A stretch of 64,000 nt of DNA from Ferirhizobium litorale (lineage in GTDB: Bacteria; Pseudomonadota; Alphaproteobacteria; Rhizobiales; Rhizobiaceae). The stretch lies in assembly GCA_030028905.1 (NCBI GenBank), contig JALDYZ010000007.1, forward strand, positions 62,001-126,000. Reading direction: 5' to 3'. The translations under genes and the position numbers were made by a program. Below the pieces are notes generated by a model, which was not told the origin of the DNA, searched no databases, and was given only the letters and a program-made list of their open reading frames with translations. Below are positions 27,203 through 35,217 of this stretch, one piece after another (the stretch's first letter is position 1; each line of letters opens with the position of its first letter).

Positions 27203-27864
27203 CAGATGTTTTCCTTGCCGTTGATACGGGAGTCGGAGAGGGTGCCGGCGGGCAGATCCAGGATGGATTCGATCGACCCGAGCGCAATGCCGGGTAGTTC
27301 GCTCTCGGCGAACATGTCGCCCGCGAGCGAGGCCTCGAGCCAGAGCCCGTCGACCAGGCCGTTGATGGCGATCGCGTGACGTCGACAGTCGTCCGCTGTC
27401 TCGATCCGGCCCTCCTCCTTGAGGAAGGCTCCGATCAGCATCTCGAGTGCTGCGATGAACGCCTGATAGTTTTCGCGATGGATCGCCGCGAATTCAGGGT
27501 CGACGCGAATCTGGCTAATGAACGCGCCCCAAAGCGAAAGCGTCCGCGAATCCGTCACCGGCGGCGTGAGGTTGGCAACGATGAAGCTGCGAAAGCGATT
27601 CTTGGCGCTGCCGCCGGCGGCCTCGGCAGCACCGATGGCGATGCTGGTCATGCCGGTCATCGTTTCCCGGTAAGCCGCCTGGACCATCTCGTCCTTGCCG
27701 GCGAAATAGTGGCGGATGAGCCCGCCTGTGACGCCGGCGCGCATCGCGATCTGCCGCACTGTCGCCCCCTGCAGGCCGGTTTCGGCGATACAATCGAGCG
27801 TCGCCGCGATCAGGTCCTGACGCCGCTCGGCTTCGGTGGCGCGGTGAAAGCTCCGTCGATTCAT
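27202..27864 (-). CDS. TetR-family regulator of the arginine module
   Basis: A 220-residue regulator from ATG 27862-27864 (MNRRSFHRATEAERRQ) with GGAGAGG upstream; the longer open frame to 27948 lacks a binding site. Helix-turn-helix: LIAATLDCIAETGLQGATVR, then QIAMRAGVTGGLIRHYF, with AGKDEMVQAAY. The BetI-like C-terminal domain ends in ALGSIESILDLPAGTL. It is the first gene of tetR-aruH-aruI and diverges from the arginine-type ABC operon; the inverted repeat at 27985-28006 in between is its likely operator. Confidence 0.85.
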   Translation of the reverse strand: MNRRSFHRATEAERRQDLIAATLDCIAETGLQGATVRQIAMRAGVTGGLIRHYFAGKDEMVQAAYRETMTGMTSIAIGAAEAAGGSAKNRFRSFIVANLTPPVTDSRTLSLWGAFISQIRVDPEFAAIHRENYQAFIAALEMLIGAFLKEEGRIETADDCRRHAIAINGLVDGLWLEASLAGDMFAESELPGIALGSIESILDLPAGTLSDSRINGKENI

Positions 27865-27984
27865 CGGGCTACCTCTCCCGCCCCACCAGACGGAACCGGT
27901 CTTGCATCGCAGAATTTGGACATCATCCGGGCGCTCCGTTCGATTCAAATTGGGAAGGCGCCACCAGATTCAGCAGCGGAACAA

Positions 27985-28006
27985 CTATTATACGCTTGAA
28001 TAATAG
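27985..28006. promoter_or_regulatory. candidate operator between tetR-aruHI and the arginine ABC operon
   Basis: CTATTAT and ATAATAG separated by 8 bases form a perfect inverted repeat in the divergent control region, 121 bases from the tetR start and about 125 from the ATPase start. AT-rich and symmetric, it suits a TetR dimer and overlaps likely -10 sequence. Confidence 0.5.
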
Positions 28007-28100
28007 CTACACAAGTGCAAAACTCCCCCCATCCCGGATCGAGGCCAGCGGCGAATCCGGCAACAAAATGCGCTGGGGGAACAGTGTTGGACTATGTGAA

Positions 28101-28116
28101 CCGGGTCCCAACCCGG
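28101..28116 (+). promoter_or_regulatory. leader hairpin just upstream of the ATPase start
   Basis: CCGGGT, loop CCCA, ACCCGG: a perfect 6-base stem 14 bases before ATG 28131 and 5 bases before a GGCGG ribosome binding site. It could tune translation initiation; no T-run follows. Confidence 0.3.
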
Positions 28117-28130
28117 CATTGGCGGTATTC

Positions 28131-28904
28131 ATGACGGATTCGGCGCAAGCCATCGAAGTTAAAGATCTCCACAAACGTTTCGGCCCTCTCGAAGTCCTGA
28201 AGGGCATCTCGCTTACGGCGCGGCAGGGCGACGTAATCGCCGTCATCGGCGGCAGCGGATCGGGCAAGTCGACATTCCTGCGCTGCATCAACATGCTCGA
28301 ACTGCCAAGCGCCGGCAGCATCACCATCCATGGCGAGACGATCGCCATGAAGAAGGACGGGCATGGCGGCCTGATGCCTGCCAACCGCAAGCAGGTGCAG
28401 CGGATCCGCAGCCAGCTCGGCATGGTGTTCCAGAGCTTCAATCTCTGGCAGCACATGACGGTGCTGCAAAACGTCATCGAAGTTCCTGTACACGTGCTAG
28501 GCATGCCGAAGGACAAGGCGATCGACATCGCCGAAACGCTGCTGCGCCGCGTCGGGCTCCATGAAAAGCGCGACGCCTATCCGGCGTTCCTGTCCGGTGG
28601 CCAGCAGCAGCGCGCCGCCATCGCCCGGGCGCTCGCAATCCAGCCGCTGGTCATGCTGTTCGACGAACCGACCTCCGCGCTCGACCCGGAACTGGTCGGC
28701 GAGGTGCTGGCCGTGATCGGCGACCTGGCGCGCGAAAAGCGGACGATGCTCCTCGTGACCCACGAGATGAAGTTCGCCCGCGAAGTCTCCAATCATGTGG
28801 TTTTCCTGCACAACGGCCTCATCGAGGAGCAGGGACCGCCTGACGCGGTTTTCGGAGATCCGAAATCCGAACGCCTGAAGAAGTTCATCAGCTCAATTCA
28901 CTAA
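28131..28904 (+). CDS. polar/basic amino acid ABC transporter ATP-binding protein (HisP/ArtP type)
   Basis: A 257-residue ATPase starting MTDSAQAIEVKDLHKRFG. Walker A GGSGSGKST at residues 40-48, signature LSGGQQQR near 155, Walker B LVMLFDEP near 175, VTHEMKFAREV switch. The insertion after Walker A (NMLELPSAGSITIHGE) is the usual HisP type. In-frame codons extend upstream to 27996, but 28131 matches the family N-terminus. It is the first gene of an operon with binding protein, two permeases and an M20 hydrolase, divergent from tetR-aruH-aruI, so arginine or a relative is the likely cargo. Confidence 0.93.
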   Translation: MTDSAQAIEVKDLHKRFGPLEVLKGISLTARQGDVIAVIGGSGSGKSTFLRCINMLELPSAGSITIHGETIAMKKDGHGGLMPANRKQVQRIRSQLGMVFQSFNLWQHMTVLQNVIEVPVHVLGMPKDKAIDIAETLLRRVGLHEKRDAYPAFLSGGQQQRAAIARALAIQPLVMLFDEPTSALDPELVGEVLAVIGDLAREKRTMLLVTHEMKFAREVSNHVVFLHNGLIEEQGPPDAVFGDPKSERLKKFISSIH

Positions 28905-28930
28905 AAAACCAATCATAACAGGGGAACGAT

Positions 28931-29710
28931 ATGAAACACGCTCTGAAGATCGCCGCCATCGCACTTGCGCTTGGCATTGCCGGAACCGGCATGGCTGCAG
29001 CCGAACAGGTCAAGGTCGGCATTGCCGCCGAACCCTATCCTCCGTTCGCGGCGCCGGATGCTTCCGGAAACTGGATCGGCTGGGAGGTCGACTTCATGAA
29101 CGCGGTCTGCGCCGAAGCCAAGCTTGACTGCGTGCTGACGCCGGTCGCCTGGGACGGCATCATCCCGGCGCTCAATTCCAAGAAGATTGACGCGATCATG
29201 GCCTCGATGTCGATCACCGCCGAGCGCCAGAAGACAATCGACTTCTCCGACAAGTACTACAACACGCCGACCGGCGTCATCGGCGCCAAGGACCAGACGT
29301 TCGACGCGTCTCCGGAAGCGCTTGCCGGCAAGATCATCGGCGTGCAGGTCTCGACCATCCACCAGGAGTATGTAAACGCCCACTTCGGCGATGCAGCCGA
29401 AGTCAAGGAATACCAGACCCAGGACGAAGCCAACCAGGATCTCGCAGCAGGCCGCATCGATGCCACCCAGGCGGACGCGATCGCGCTGCAGGCCTTCCTC
29501 GAGAGCGACCAGGGAAAGGCGTGCTGCGAACTCAAGGGTTACGTCAAGGACGACCCGGCCATCCTCGGCGCCGGTGTCGGTGTGGGCATGCGCAAGGGCG
29601 AAACCGAGCTGAAGGACAAGATCAACGCCGCGATCAAGGCCATCCGCGCCAACGGCACCTATGATGCGATAACCAAGAAATACTTCGATTTCGACGTCTA
29701 CGGCGGCTGA
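28931..29710 (+). CDS. periplasmic basic amino acid-binding protein (ArgT/HisJ type)
   Basis: A 259-residue protein with a signal peptide (residues 1-24, cleaved after GMAAA). The mature part has the type 3 solute-binding fold: VGIAAEPYPPFAAPDASGNW, GWEVDFMNAVCAEAKLDC, and SMSITAERQKTIDFSDKYY, the ligand-contact stretch of the lysine/arginine/ornithine group. Its end is NGTYDAITKKYFDFDVYGG. It has a GGGGAACG leader and lies 26 bases after the ATPase gene. It would deliver arginine or a similar basic amino acid to the permeases encoded downstream. Confidence 0.92.
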   Translation: MKHALKIAAIALALGIAGTGMAAAEQVKVGIAAEPYPPFAAPDASGNWIGWEVDFMNAVCAEAKLDCVLTPVAWDGIIPALNSKKIDAIMASMSITAERQKTIDFSDKYYNTPTGVIGAKDQTFDASPEALAGKIIGVQVSTIHQEYVNAHFGDAAEVKEYQTQDEANQDLAAGRIDATQADAIALQAFLESDQGKACCELKGYVKDDPAILGAGVGVGMRKGETELKDKINAAIKAIRANGTYDAITKKYFDFDVYGG

Positions 29711-29780
29711 GACCGGAACTGCGATTGGCTTGTGCGTCACCTCCGGGGCGGCGCACGGGTCCTCCTGACGCATCTATGGA

Positions 29781-30518
29781 ATGGCAGTCATGGCCACCAC
29801 GCCAACCTTGTTCGACTTCAGTCTCTTGGCGCTTTCTCCCCCCGGCTGGGGCGGCGTATTGCTCGCCGGTTTTGTCAGCTCCATCCAACTCGCCGTCGGC
29901 GGCTATGTTTTCGGCCTGCTGATCGGCATCTTCGGGGCGTTCGGCAAGCTTTATGGCGGACCGATCGTCCGCGATTTGCTGGAAGTCTACACCACATTGA
30001 TCCGGGCCGTGCCGGAGCTGGTGCTCATCCTGCTGCTCTATTATGCGGGAACGGACGCCGTGAACCAGTTGCTCACCCTTGCCGGCTACGGCCCCATCGA
30101 CATCAACGGCCTCGTGGCCGGTATCTTCGTCATCGCGGTGGTGCAAGGAGCCTATTCCACCGAGGTATTGCGCGGCGCAATCAAGGCGGTTCCGGGCGGC
30201 GAGATCGAGGCGGCCCGCGCCTATGGCATGTCGCCGCTGAAGGTGCTGCGCCGGGTGACCCTGCCGGCCATGCTGCCCTTTGCAATTCCGGGTCTTGCCA
30301 ACCTGTGGCTGATCGCCACAAAGGACACTGCCCTGCTGGCGGTCGTCGGTTTTAGCGAACTGACGCTGGTGACCCGGCAGGCAGCCGGCGCGACCAAGGC
30401 ATACTTCCTGTTCTTCTGTGCCGCCGGCGTCCTCTACCTCGCCCTTACGCTGGTATCCAACGTCTTCATCCGCATCATCGAGAAGCATTCGCGGCGCGGC
30501 ATGCCCGGTCCGGTATAG
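29781..30518 (+). CDS. amino acid ABC transporter permease (HisQ/ArtQ type)
   Basis: A 245-residue membrane protein with about five spans; residues about 28-55 contain LLAGFVSSIQLAVGGYVFGL. The EAA loop reads IEAARAYGMSPLKVLRRVTLP near residue 145. Start ATG 29781 or 29790; both lack a strong binding site. It is followed after 4 bases by the second permease. Confidence 0.92.
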   Translation: MAVMATTPTLFDFSLLALSPPGWGGVLLAGFVSSIQLAVGGYVFGLLIGIFGAFGKLYGGPIVRDLLEVYTTLIRAVPELVLILLLYYAGTDAVNQLLTLAGYGPIDINGLVAGIFVIAVVQGAYSTEVLRGAIKAVPGGEIEAARAYGMSPLKVLRRVTLPAMLPFAIPGLANLWLIATKDTALLAVVGFSELTLVTRQAAGATKAYFLFFCAAGVLYLALTLVSNVFIRIIEKHSRRGMPGPV

Positions 30519-30522
30519 AACA

Positions 30523-31338
30523 ATGAGCGATCCCTCGACCACCCTCGCCGCCTATGTCCCGCCCAAGGGCCGCAGCCTGCTGGAACCACACCGCATCTTC
30601 CTGATGCTGATCTTCGCGGTACTGGTATTCTGCGTTATCTGGTTCATGCGCTGGGACTGGCTGCCGCGCTACGGAACCCGGCTCCTCCACGGCATCTGGC
30701 AGACGCTCGTCATGCTGTTTTCGACCGTCGCCGTCGGCTTCCTGCTTGCGGTACCGATCGGCCTGGTGCGTGTTACGGGTCCGAAGCCGCTGGCCTGGCT
30801 CGCCAACGGCTTCTGCACGGTCATCCGCGGCACGCCATTGCTCCTGCAGCTCTGGCTGCTCTACTACGGCCTCGGCTCGCTGTTTGCCCAGTACCCGGAA
30901 ATCCGCTCGTCCTTCCTCTGGCCCTATCTGCGCCAGGCCTGGCCCTATGGCTTTCTCGCGCTGACGATCTCCTTTGCCGCCTATGAGGGCGAGGTGATGC
31001 GCGGCGCCTTCGCCGGCGTGCCGCGCGGCGAACTCGAGGCGGCGAACGCCTTCGGCATGAGCCGGTGGACGGCATTCCGCCGCATCTGGCTGCCACGCGC
31101 CATCCATCGCGCCTTGCCGACGCTGAACGGCGAGACCGTCCTGCAGCTGAAATCGACGCCGCTGGTCGCTACCATCACCGTGGTCGACGCCTATGCCGTC
31201 ATTTCGAAAGTGCGCCAGGAGACTTACCTCACCTATGAACCGCTGCTATTGCTGGCGCTCATCTATCTGTGCCTGACCGGAATGCTCATCGTCGCCTTCC
31301 GCTATTTCGAAAACCGCATACCAACCCGTGGTGCATGA
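30523..31338 (+). CDS. amino acid ABC transporter permease (HisM/ArtM type)
   Basis: A 271-residue permease from ATG 30523 (MSDPSTTLAAYVPPK). Spans begin at about residue 25; the sequence CTVIRGTPLLLQLWLLYYGL is diagnostic of the HisM group, and the EAA loop is LEAANAFGMSRWTAFRRIWL. It pairs with the HisQ-type subunit encoded upstream. Its stop overlaps the region of possible starts for the hydrolase gene. Confidence 0.92.
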   Translation: MSDPSTTLAAYVPPKGRSLLEPHRIFLMLIFAVLVFCVIWFMRWDWLPRYGTRLLHGIWQTLVMLFSTVAVGFLLAVPIGLVRVTGPKPLAWLANGFCTVIRGTPLLLQLWLLYYGLGSLFAQYPEIRSSFLWPYLRQAWPYGFLALTISFAAYEGEVMRGAFAGVPRGELEAANAFGMSRWTAFRRIWLPRAIHRALPTLNGETVLQLKSTPLVATITVVDAYAVISKVRQETYLTYEPLLLLALIYLCLTGMLIVAFRYFENRIPTRGA

Positions 31339-31339
31339 C

Positions 31340-32503
31340 ATGACCTATCAGTTTCCCAATACCATGCCCGATCTCGTGGCAACCCGACGCTATCTCCACC
31401 AGAACCCTGAAATCGGCCTTTCCGAATTCAAGACGTCGGATTTCATCGCCGAACAACTGACCCGGATGGGCTACGAGGTCACCCGCGGGCTGGCGAAGAC
31501 CGGCATCGTCGCGACGCTGCGCAACGGCTCGTCCGGCCGCAGCATCGGCATCCGCGCCGATATCGATGCGCTGCCGATCGTCGAGGAGACCGGGCTGGAA
31601 TATGCCAGCAGCACCCCCGGCATGATGCATGCCTGCGGCCACGACGGCCATACCACCATGCTGCTCGGCGCCGCGCGGATGCTTGCCGAGCGCCGCAATT
31701 TCGACGGCGTCATCCACCTGATCTTCCAGCCGGCCGAGGAAAACTTCGGCGGCGCCCGCATCATGATCGAGGAGGGGCTTTTCGAGCGCTTCCCCTGTGA
31801 CGCGGTCTTTGCGCTCCACAACGAACCTGGCCTGCCGTTCGGCCAGTTCGCGCTCCGCGAAGGGCCGATCATGGCCGCCGTCGACGAGGCTAAGATCACC
31901 ATCAACGGCCTTGGCGGGCATGGCGCCGAGCCGCAGGAAACCGCAGACCCGATCGTCTGCGGCGCCAGCATCGTCATGGCGCTGCAGACGATCGTCTCGC
32001 GCAACATCCACCCGCTCGATCCAACCGTGGTGACAGTCGGTGCCTTCCATGGCGGCTCGGCCAGCAACATCATCCCCGAGCGCGCCGAACTGACGGTCGG
32101 CATCCGCTCCTTCGATCCCAAGGTCCGCGACGAGTTGGAGCGCCGTATCACCCTGATCGCCGAGGCCCAGGCGGCAAGCTTCGGCATGACCGCGACGGTC
32201 AACTACGAGCGCAGCTATGACGCGACGATCAATCACAAGGCGGAGACCGACTTCGTGCGCGACCTCGCCAAGCGCTTCGCCGGCGAGGAAAACGTGATCG
32301 ACCTTGCACGTCCCTTCATGGGCAGCGAGGATTTTGCCTTCATGCTGCAGGAGCGCCCGGGGACCTACTTCTTCCTTGGAACCAAGCGGAGCGACAGCGA
32401 CCCGTCGCTGCACCATCCGAAGTACGACTTCAACGACGATATCCTTCCGATCGGCGCATCCTTCTGGGTGGAGCTCGCCGAAAGCCGGCTCAAGCCCGAG
32501 TAA
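31340..32503 (+). CDS. M20-family amidohydrolase (hippurate hydrolase/N-acyl-amino acid deacylase type)
   Basis: A 387-residue metallohydrolase from ATG 31340 (MTYQFPNTMPDLVATRR); in-frame GTG codons at 31328 and 31331 are alternatives. Motifs: RADIDALPIVEETGLEYAS, HACGHDGHTTMLLGAARML, LIFQPAEENFGGARIMIEEG, and C-terminal PFMGSEDFAFMLQERPGTYF, the metal-site and dimerisation segments of the AmhX/HipO/IAA-amino acid hydrolase group. No signal peptide. As the last gene of the arginine-type import operon it may release arginine or a similar amino acid from an N-acyl conjugate (inference). A strong terminator follows at 32521. Confidence 0.87.
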   Translation: MTYQFPNTMPDLVATRRYLHQNPEIGLSEFKTSDFIAEQLTRMGYEVTRGLAKTGIVATLRNGSSGRSIGIRADIDALPIVEETGLEYASSTPGMMHACGHDGHTTMLLGAARMLAERRNFDGVIHLIFQPAEENFGGARIMIEEGLFERFPCDAVFALHNEPGLPFGQFALREGPIMAAVDEAKITINGLGGHGAEPQETADPIVCGASIVMALQTIVSRNIHPLDPTVVTVGAFHGGSASNIIPERAELTVGIRSFDPKVRDELERRITLIAEAQAASFGMTATVNYERSYDATINHKAETDFVRDLAKRFAGEENVIDLARPFMGSEDFAFMLQERPGTYFFLGTKRSDSDPSLHHPKYDFNDDILPIGASFWVELAESRLKPE

Positions 32504-32520
32504 GATAGGTCGCCCTTCGC

Positions 32521-32560
32521 AAAAATACCCCGAAGTGGATTGCCACTTCGGGGTATTTTT
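32521..32560. terminator. bidirectional rho-independent terminator
   Basis: A long hairpin with stem core CCCCGAAGTGG and CCACTTCGGGG, loop ATTG, flanked by an A-run on the left and a T-run on the right, so it is fully symmetric. It separates the M20 gene (+) from the small membrane protein gene (-), and should stop transcription from both sides. Confidence 0.9.
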
Positions 32561-32622
32561 TTACCTTTAATTCGATCTTTGCCGGGATCAAGGCCCCGCT
32601 TCAAAGCGTGGCCGCCCGGCTA

Positions 32623-32796
32623 TCAGGGAAAGACACCGAGAACGACACCGGTGACAAACAGGAATGCCGCCACGACCAGTGCGCCGTTGACGAGCGTCTG
32701 GACTTTCTTCCTGCGCGGAAACGTGACCCTCGGCGCGGCATCGGCCTTGGCTTGGTAACGGGTCGTGCGCCCTTCGCATAGTTCCATATTGGACAT
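32623..32796 (-). CDS. small single-span membrane protein, unknown
   Basis: A 57-residue protein (MSNMELCEGRTTRYQAKADA) with a basic segment FPRRKKVQ before one transmembrane helix (LVNGALVVAAFLFVTGVVLG), giving an N-in orientation by the positive-inside rule. ATG 32794-32796 follows CGGAGAAACC, an acceptable binding site. No family is recognised. The gene ends against the symmetric terminator at 32521-32560, which supports its reality. Confidence 0.6.
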   Translation of the reverse strand: MSNMELCEGRTTRYQAKADAAPRVTFPRRKKVQTLVNGALVVAAFLFVTGVVLGVFP

Positions 32797-32870
32797 CTGG
32801 TTTCTCCGCGTCGTGCGGTACGGCAGGAGGCGCGACCGCCTCGTCCATGCCGTACAGGTGCTATCTTTAT

Positions 32871-32903
32871 ATATTATCTCTATTGGATACGTAGAGATAA
32901 TAT
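32871..32903. promoter_or_regulatory. 33-bp inverted repeat, 12-base arms
   Basis: ATATTATCTCTA and TAGAGATAATAT, perfectly complementary, with a 9-base spacer. It lies 75 bases upstream of the 57-residue membrane protein start. The AT-rich arms and lack of GC core suit an operator better than a terminator. Confidence 0.45.
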
Positions 32904-33002
32904 TCCTCCCGCTTTCCCGGTCTGGAAAATATCCTTCCTTTGAAGAACAGTGCGTCTTCATCGCAGCGGAGGGAATACAACATTGGCCGGCGCCGCACCG
33001 GA

Positions 33003-33188
33003 TCAGTGAAAGAGGTGCCAGTGCCAGAGGATCGGCCGATCTTCGACCACGTGGTAGCCACACGATGGTTGCTGACGCGACGGTGGCGATTGCTTGATGT
33101 TTGACGCCTTTGGCAAAGCCGAATTGCATTCTGACAACGGTGCATGAGGGGTCAGATAACCAAGTGTCATTCCACCAAGATAGAACAT
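33003..33188 (-). CDS. possible small ORF, unknown
   Basis: A 61-codon frame (MFYLGGMTLGYLTPHAPLSE) whose ATG at 33186-33188 is preceded by a strong ribosome binding site, GGGAGGT, at 5-base spacing. The sequence is not recognised and its composition (Pro, His, Ser rich; ends WHWHLFH) is not typical of a folded protein. It lies in the low-GC region and could be a leader peptide, a gene remnant or chance. Confidence 0.3.
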   Translation of the reverse strand: MFYLGGMTLGYLTPHAPLSECNSALPKASNIKQSPPSRQQPSCGYHVVEDRPILWHWHLFH

Positions 33189-33481
33189 GCAGTACCTCCC
33201 TGGTCGGGCCGATGGGCATTGGTGACACAATCATGCCACAATCTGACATCGAGTCAATAATCTCTATCAGTTTGATCGAGTATTAGCATTTTATTTACCT
33301 CCGGCCCGGTCGGACAGGGTTGTCGCCATATTGCCGGGGGAGCGTCCGGTCTCGGCAGATCGCCGGCGCGGCGCTTGCCGTCCCACCCCCCAAACCCATC
33401 GCATTGACAGCGCCTCATCCGGGCGTAGGCTGGATTTCCGGGCATCTCCAGGGGGCTGATCTCTTTTGATGGGAGGAAGTC

Positions 33482-34543
33482 ATGCGCCAACCCGATACGC
33501 AGAAGCTCAATGCGCTGATCGAGCGCCTGGTCGGCGATGTGGGAGCGGCATACTCCGGCGCCATTGTCCTGCTCGGCGATCATTTGGGCCTGTTTCGGGC
33601 CATGATCGACGGAAAACCGGTCAGTTCAGACGAACTCGCCAGCAAGACCGGCATCAAGGAACGCTACCTGCGAGAATGGCTCTCCGCACTGGCTGCCGCC
33701 GACTACATCGACTACGATGACGATACCGGCAAGTTCAGCCTCTCCCCGGAACAGGCCATGGTCTTTGCAGAAGAAGACAGTCCGGCCTTCTTCACCGGCG
33801 CCTTCGAATGCGCCCAGGCGATCTATACCGATGAGCCCAAGATAGCCGAGGCCTTTCGCAAGGGCACTGGCGTCGGCTGGCACGAGCACAGCGCCTGCCT
33901 GTTTCGCGGAACCGAACGCTTCTTCCGCCCCGGCTACAACAGCAACATCGTCGACAACTGGATCCCCGCACTGACGGGGGTGCGCGAAAGGCTCGAGGCC
34001 GGCGCCAGGGTCGCGGATGTCGGCTGCGGCCACGGTGCTTCGACGATCGTGATGGCCAAGGCCTTTCCGAAGTCGAAATTCTTTGGTTTCGACTATCACG
34101 CGCCATCGATCGAACGCGCCGACGCCGCGGCTGCCGAAGCCGGGGTCGGTGATCGCGTCACCTTCGCCACGGCATCCGCCAAGACGTTCCCGGTCGGCAG
34201 CTACGATCTGGTCGCCATGTTCGACTGCCTGCACGACATGGGCGATCCGGTCGGAGCCGGGCAGCATGTGCGCGAAACGCTTGCGGCCGACGGCACCTGG
34301 CTGATCGTCGAACCCTTCGCCCATGATTGCCTGAAGGACAATCTGAACCCGGTCGGGCGGGTCTACTACGGTGCCTCGACAATGATCTGCACGCCGGCGT
34401 CGCTCTCGCAGGAAGTCGGGCTCGGCCTCGGCGCCCAGGCCGGGGAGATGAAGCTGCGCAAGGTCGTTCTCGACGCCGGCTTTACCCGTTTCCGCAAGGC
34501 GGCGGAAACACCGTTCAACATGATCTTCGAGGCCCGTCCCTGA
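33482..34543 (+). CDS. class I SAM-dependent methyltransferase with N-terminal winged-helix domain
   Basis: A 353-residue protein. The N-terminal part (YSGAIVLLGDHLGLFRAM, then SSDELASKTGIKERYLREWL, residues about 25-75) is a winged-helix dimerisation domain; the SAM domain starts near residue 170 with VADVGCGHGASTIVMAKAFP and continues with FGFDYHAPSIERA and FDCLHDMGDP. The pattern matches the Rv2258c-like family of small-molecule methyltransferases; the substrate is unknown. GGGAGGAAGT just before ATG 33482 fixes the start. It appears to be a single gene. Confidence 0.87.
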   Translation: MRQPDTQKLNALIERLVGDVGAAYSGAIVLLGDHLGLFRAMIDGKPVSSDELASKTGIKERYLREWLSALAAADYIDYDDDTGKFSLSPEQAMVFAEEDSPAFFTGAFECAQAIYTDEPKIAEAFRKGTGVGWHEHSACLFRGTERFFRPGYNSNIVDNWIPALTGVRERLEAGARVADVGCGHGASTIVMAKAFPKSKFFGFDYHAPSIERADAAAAEAGVGDRVTFATASAKTFPVGSYDLVAMFDCLHDMGDPVGAGQHVRETLAADGTWLIVEPFAHDCLKDNLNPVGRVYYGASTMICTPASLSQEVGLGLGAQAGEMKLRKVVLDAGFTRFRKAAETPFNMIFEARP

Positions 34544-34607
34544 ACACATCGCTCGGGTCGGATTTTGCGCACGCGGTGGCTCGCGCCAGCCGGATTGGGG
34601 GCAGTTC

Positions 34608-35135
34608 ATGAACACGCAGTCCGACCCGGACGGGCGGGGAGCGAACCGCGACTGGCGGTTCAGATGCGGGGTTGCGCTGTTCGCGCTGATGATCGCGAAA
34701 ATCCTGGCGATGCCGCTGATGGCGTTGTCCTCGATGCCGCCGGCGCGCGCTGCCGCAATCTCCGGCGCGATCTTCGTCACCAACAAGTTCCTGCTGTTGC
34801 TGATCGTCGCTGTGATGGGGAAGGAAGGATTTCAGGAATTGAAGCGGATCCTCGGCAGCTACTTGCCGGCGCTGAAGCGGGACGGTCCGGTAGGCCCCAC
34901 CCGCCACCTCATCGGCGTCGTGATGTTCTGCCTGCCGATCCTGTCGGCCATTCTCAGCCCCTATGTCGACTATTTCTGGCCGGGGTTGATGCCCGGCGGC
35001 TGGATTTTGCAGATTGCCGGCGACCTCATGCTGATCGCCAGCTTCTTCGTGCTCGGCGGCAATTTCTGGGACAAGGTCCATGCCCTTTTCATCCGGAACG
35101 CCCGCGTGGTTGACGTTACCGATCATTCACCGTGA
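34608..35135 (+). CDS. transporter-suffix-domain membrane protein
   Basis: A 175-residue protein with about four hydrophobic segments (near residues 20-40, 50-72, 100-122, 128-152). The central GKEGFQELKRILGSYLPALK and the ending FVLGGNFWDKVHALFIRNA correspond to the short family annotated as transporter suffix domain proteins, which have no known function. Start ATG 34608 follows GGGGGCAGTTC. It lies 64 bases after the methyltransferase gene; whether they are cotranscribed is unclear. Confidence 0.75.
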   Translation: MNTQSDPDGRGANRDWRFRCGVALFALMIAKILAMPLMALSSMPPARAAAISGAIFVTNKFLLLLIVAVMGKEGFQELKRILGSYLPALKRDGPVGPTRHLIGVVMFCLPILSAILSPYVDYFWPGLMPGGWILQIAGDLMLIASFFVLGGNFWDKVHALFIRNARVVDVTDHSP

Positions 35136-35217
35136 GAGCGAAGGCCTTGCAACCTCGGGCACTTTCGGCTCCATTTGAAACAAGAGCCTCATGGAGCGCA
35201 ATCGGAAGGGGAGACTG

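Larger units (their letters stand above)
32797..33481. other. 685-base low-GC intergenic region with structured DNA
   Basis: AT-richer than its surroundings, particularly 32860-32910 and 33240-33300. It contains the inverted repeat at 32871-32903 and a possible small ORF at 33003-33188. It must also carry the promoter of the methyltransferase gene at 33482. Confidence 0.5.
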
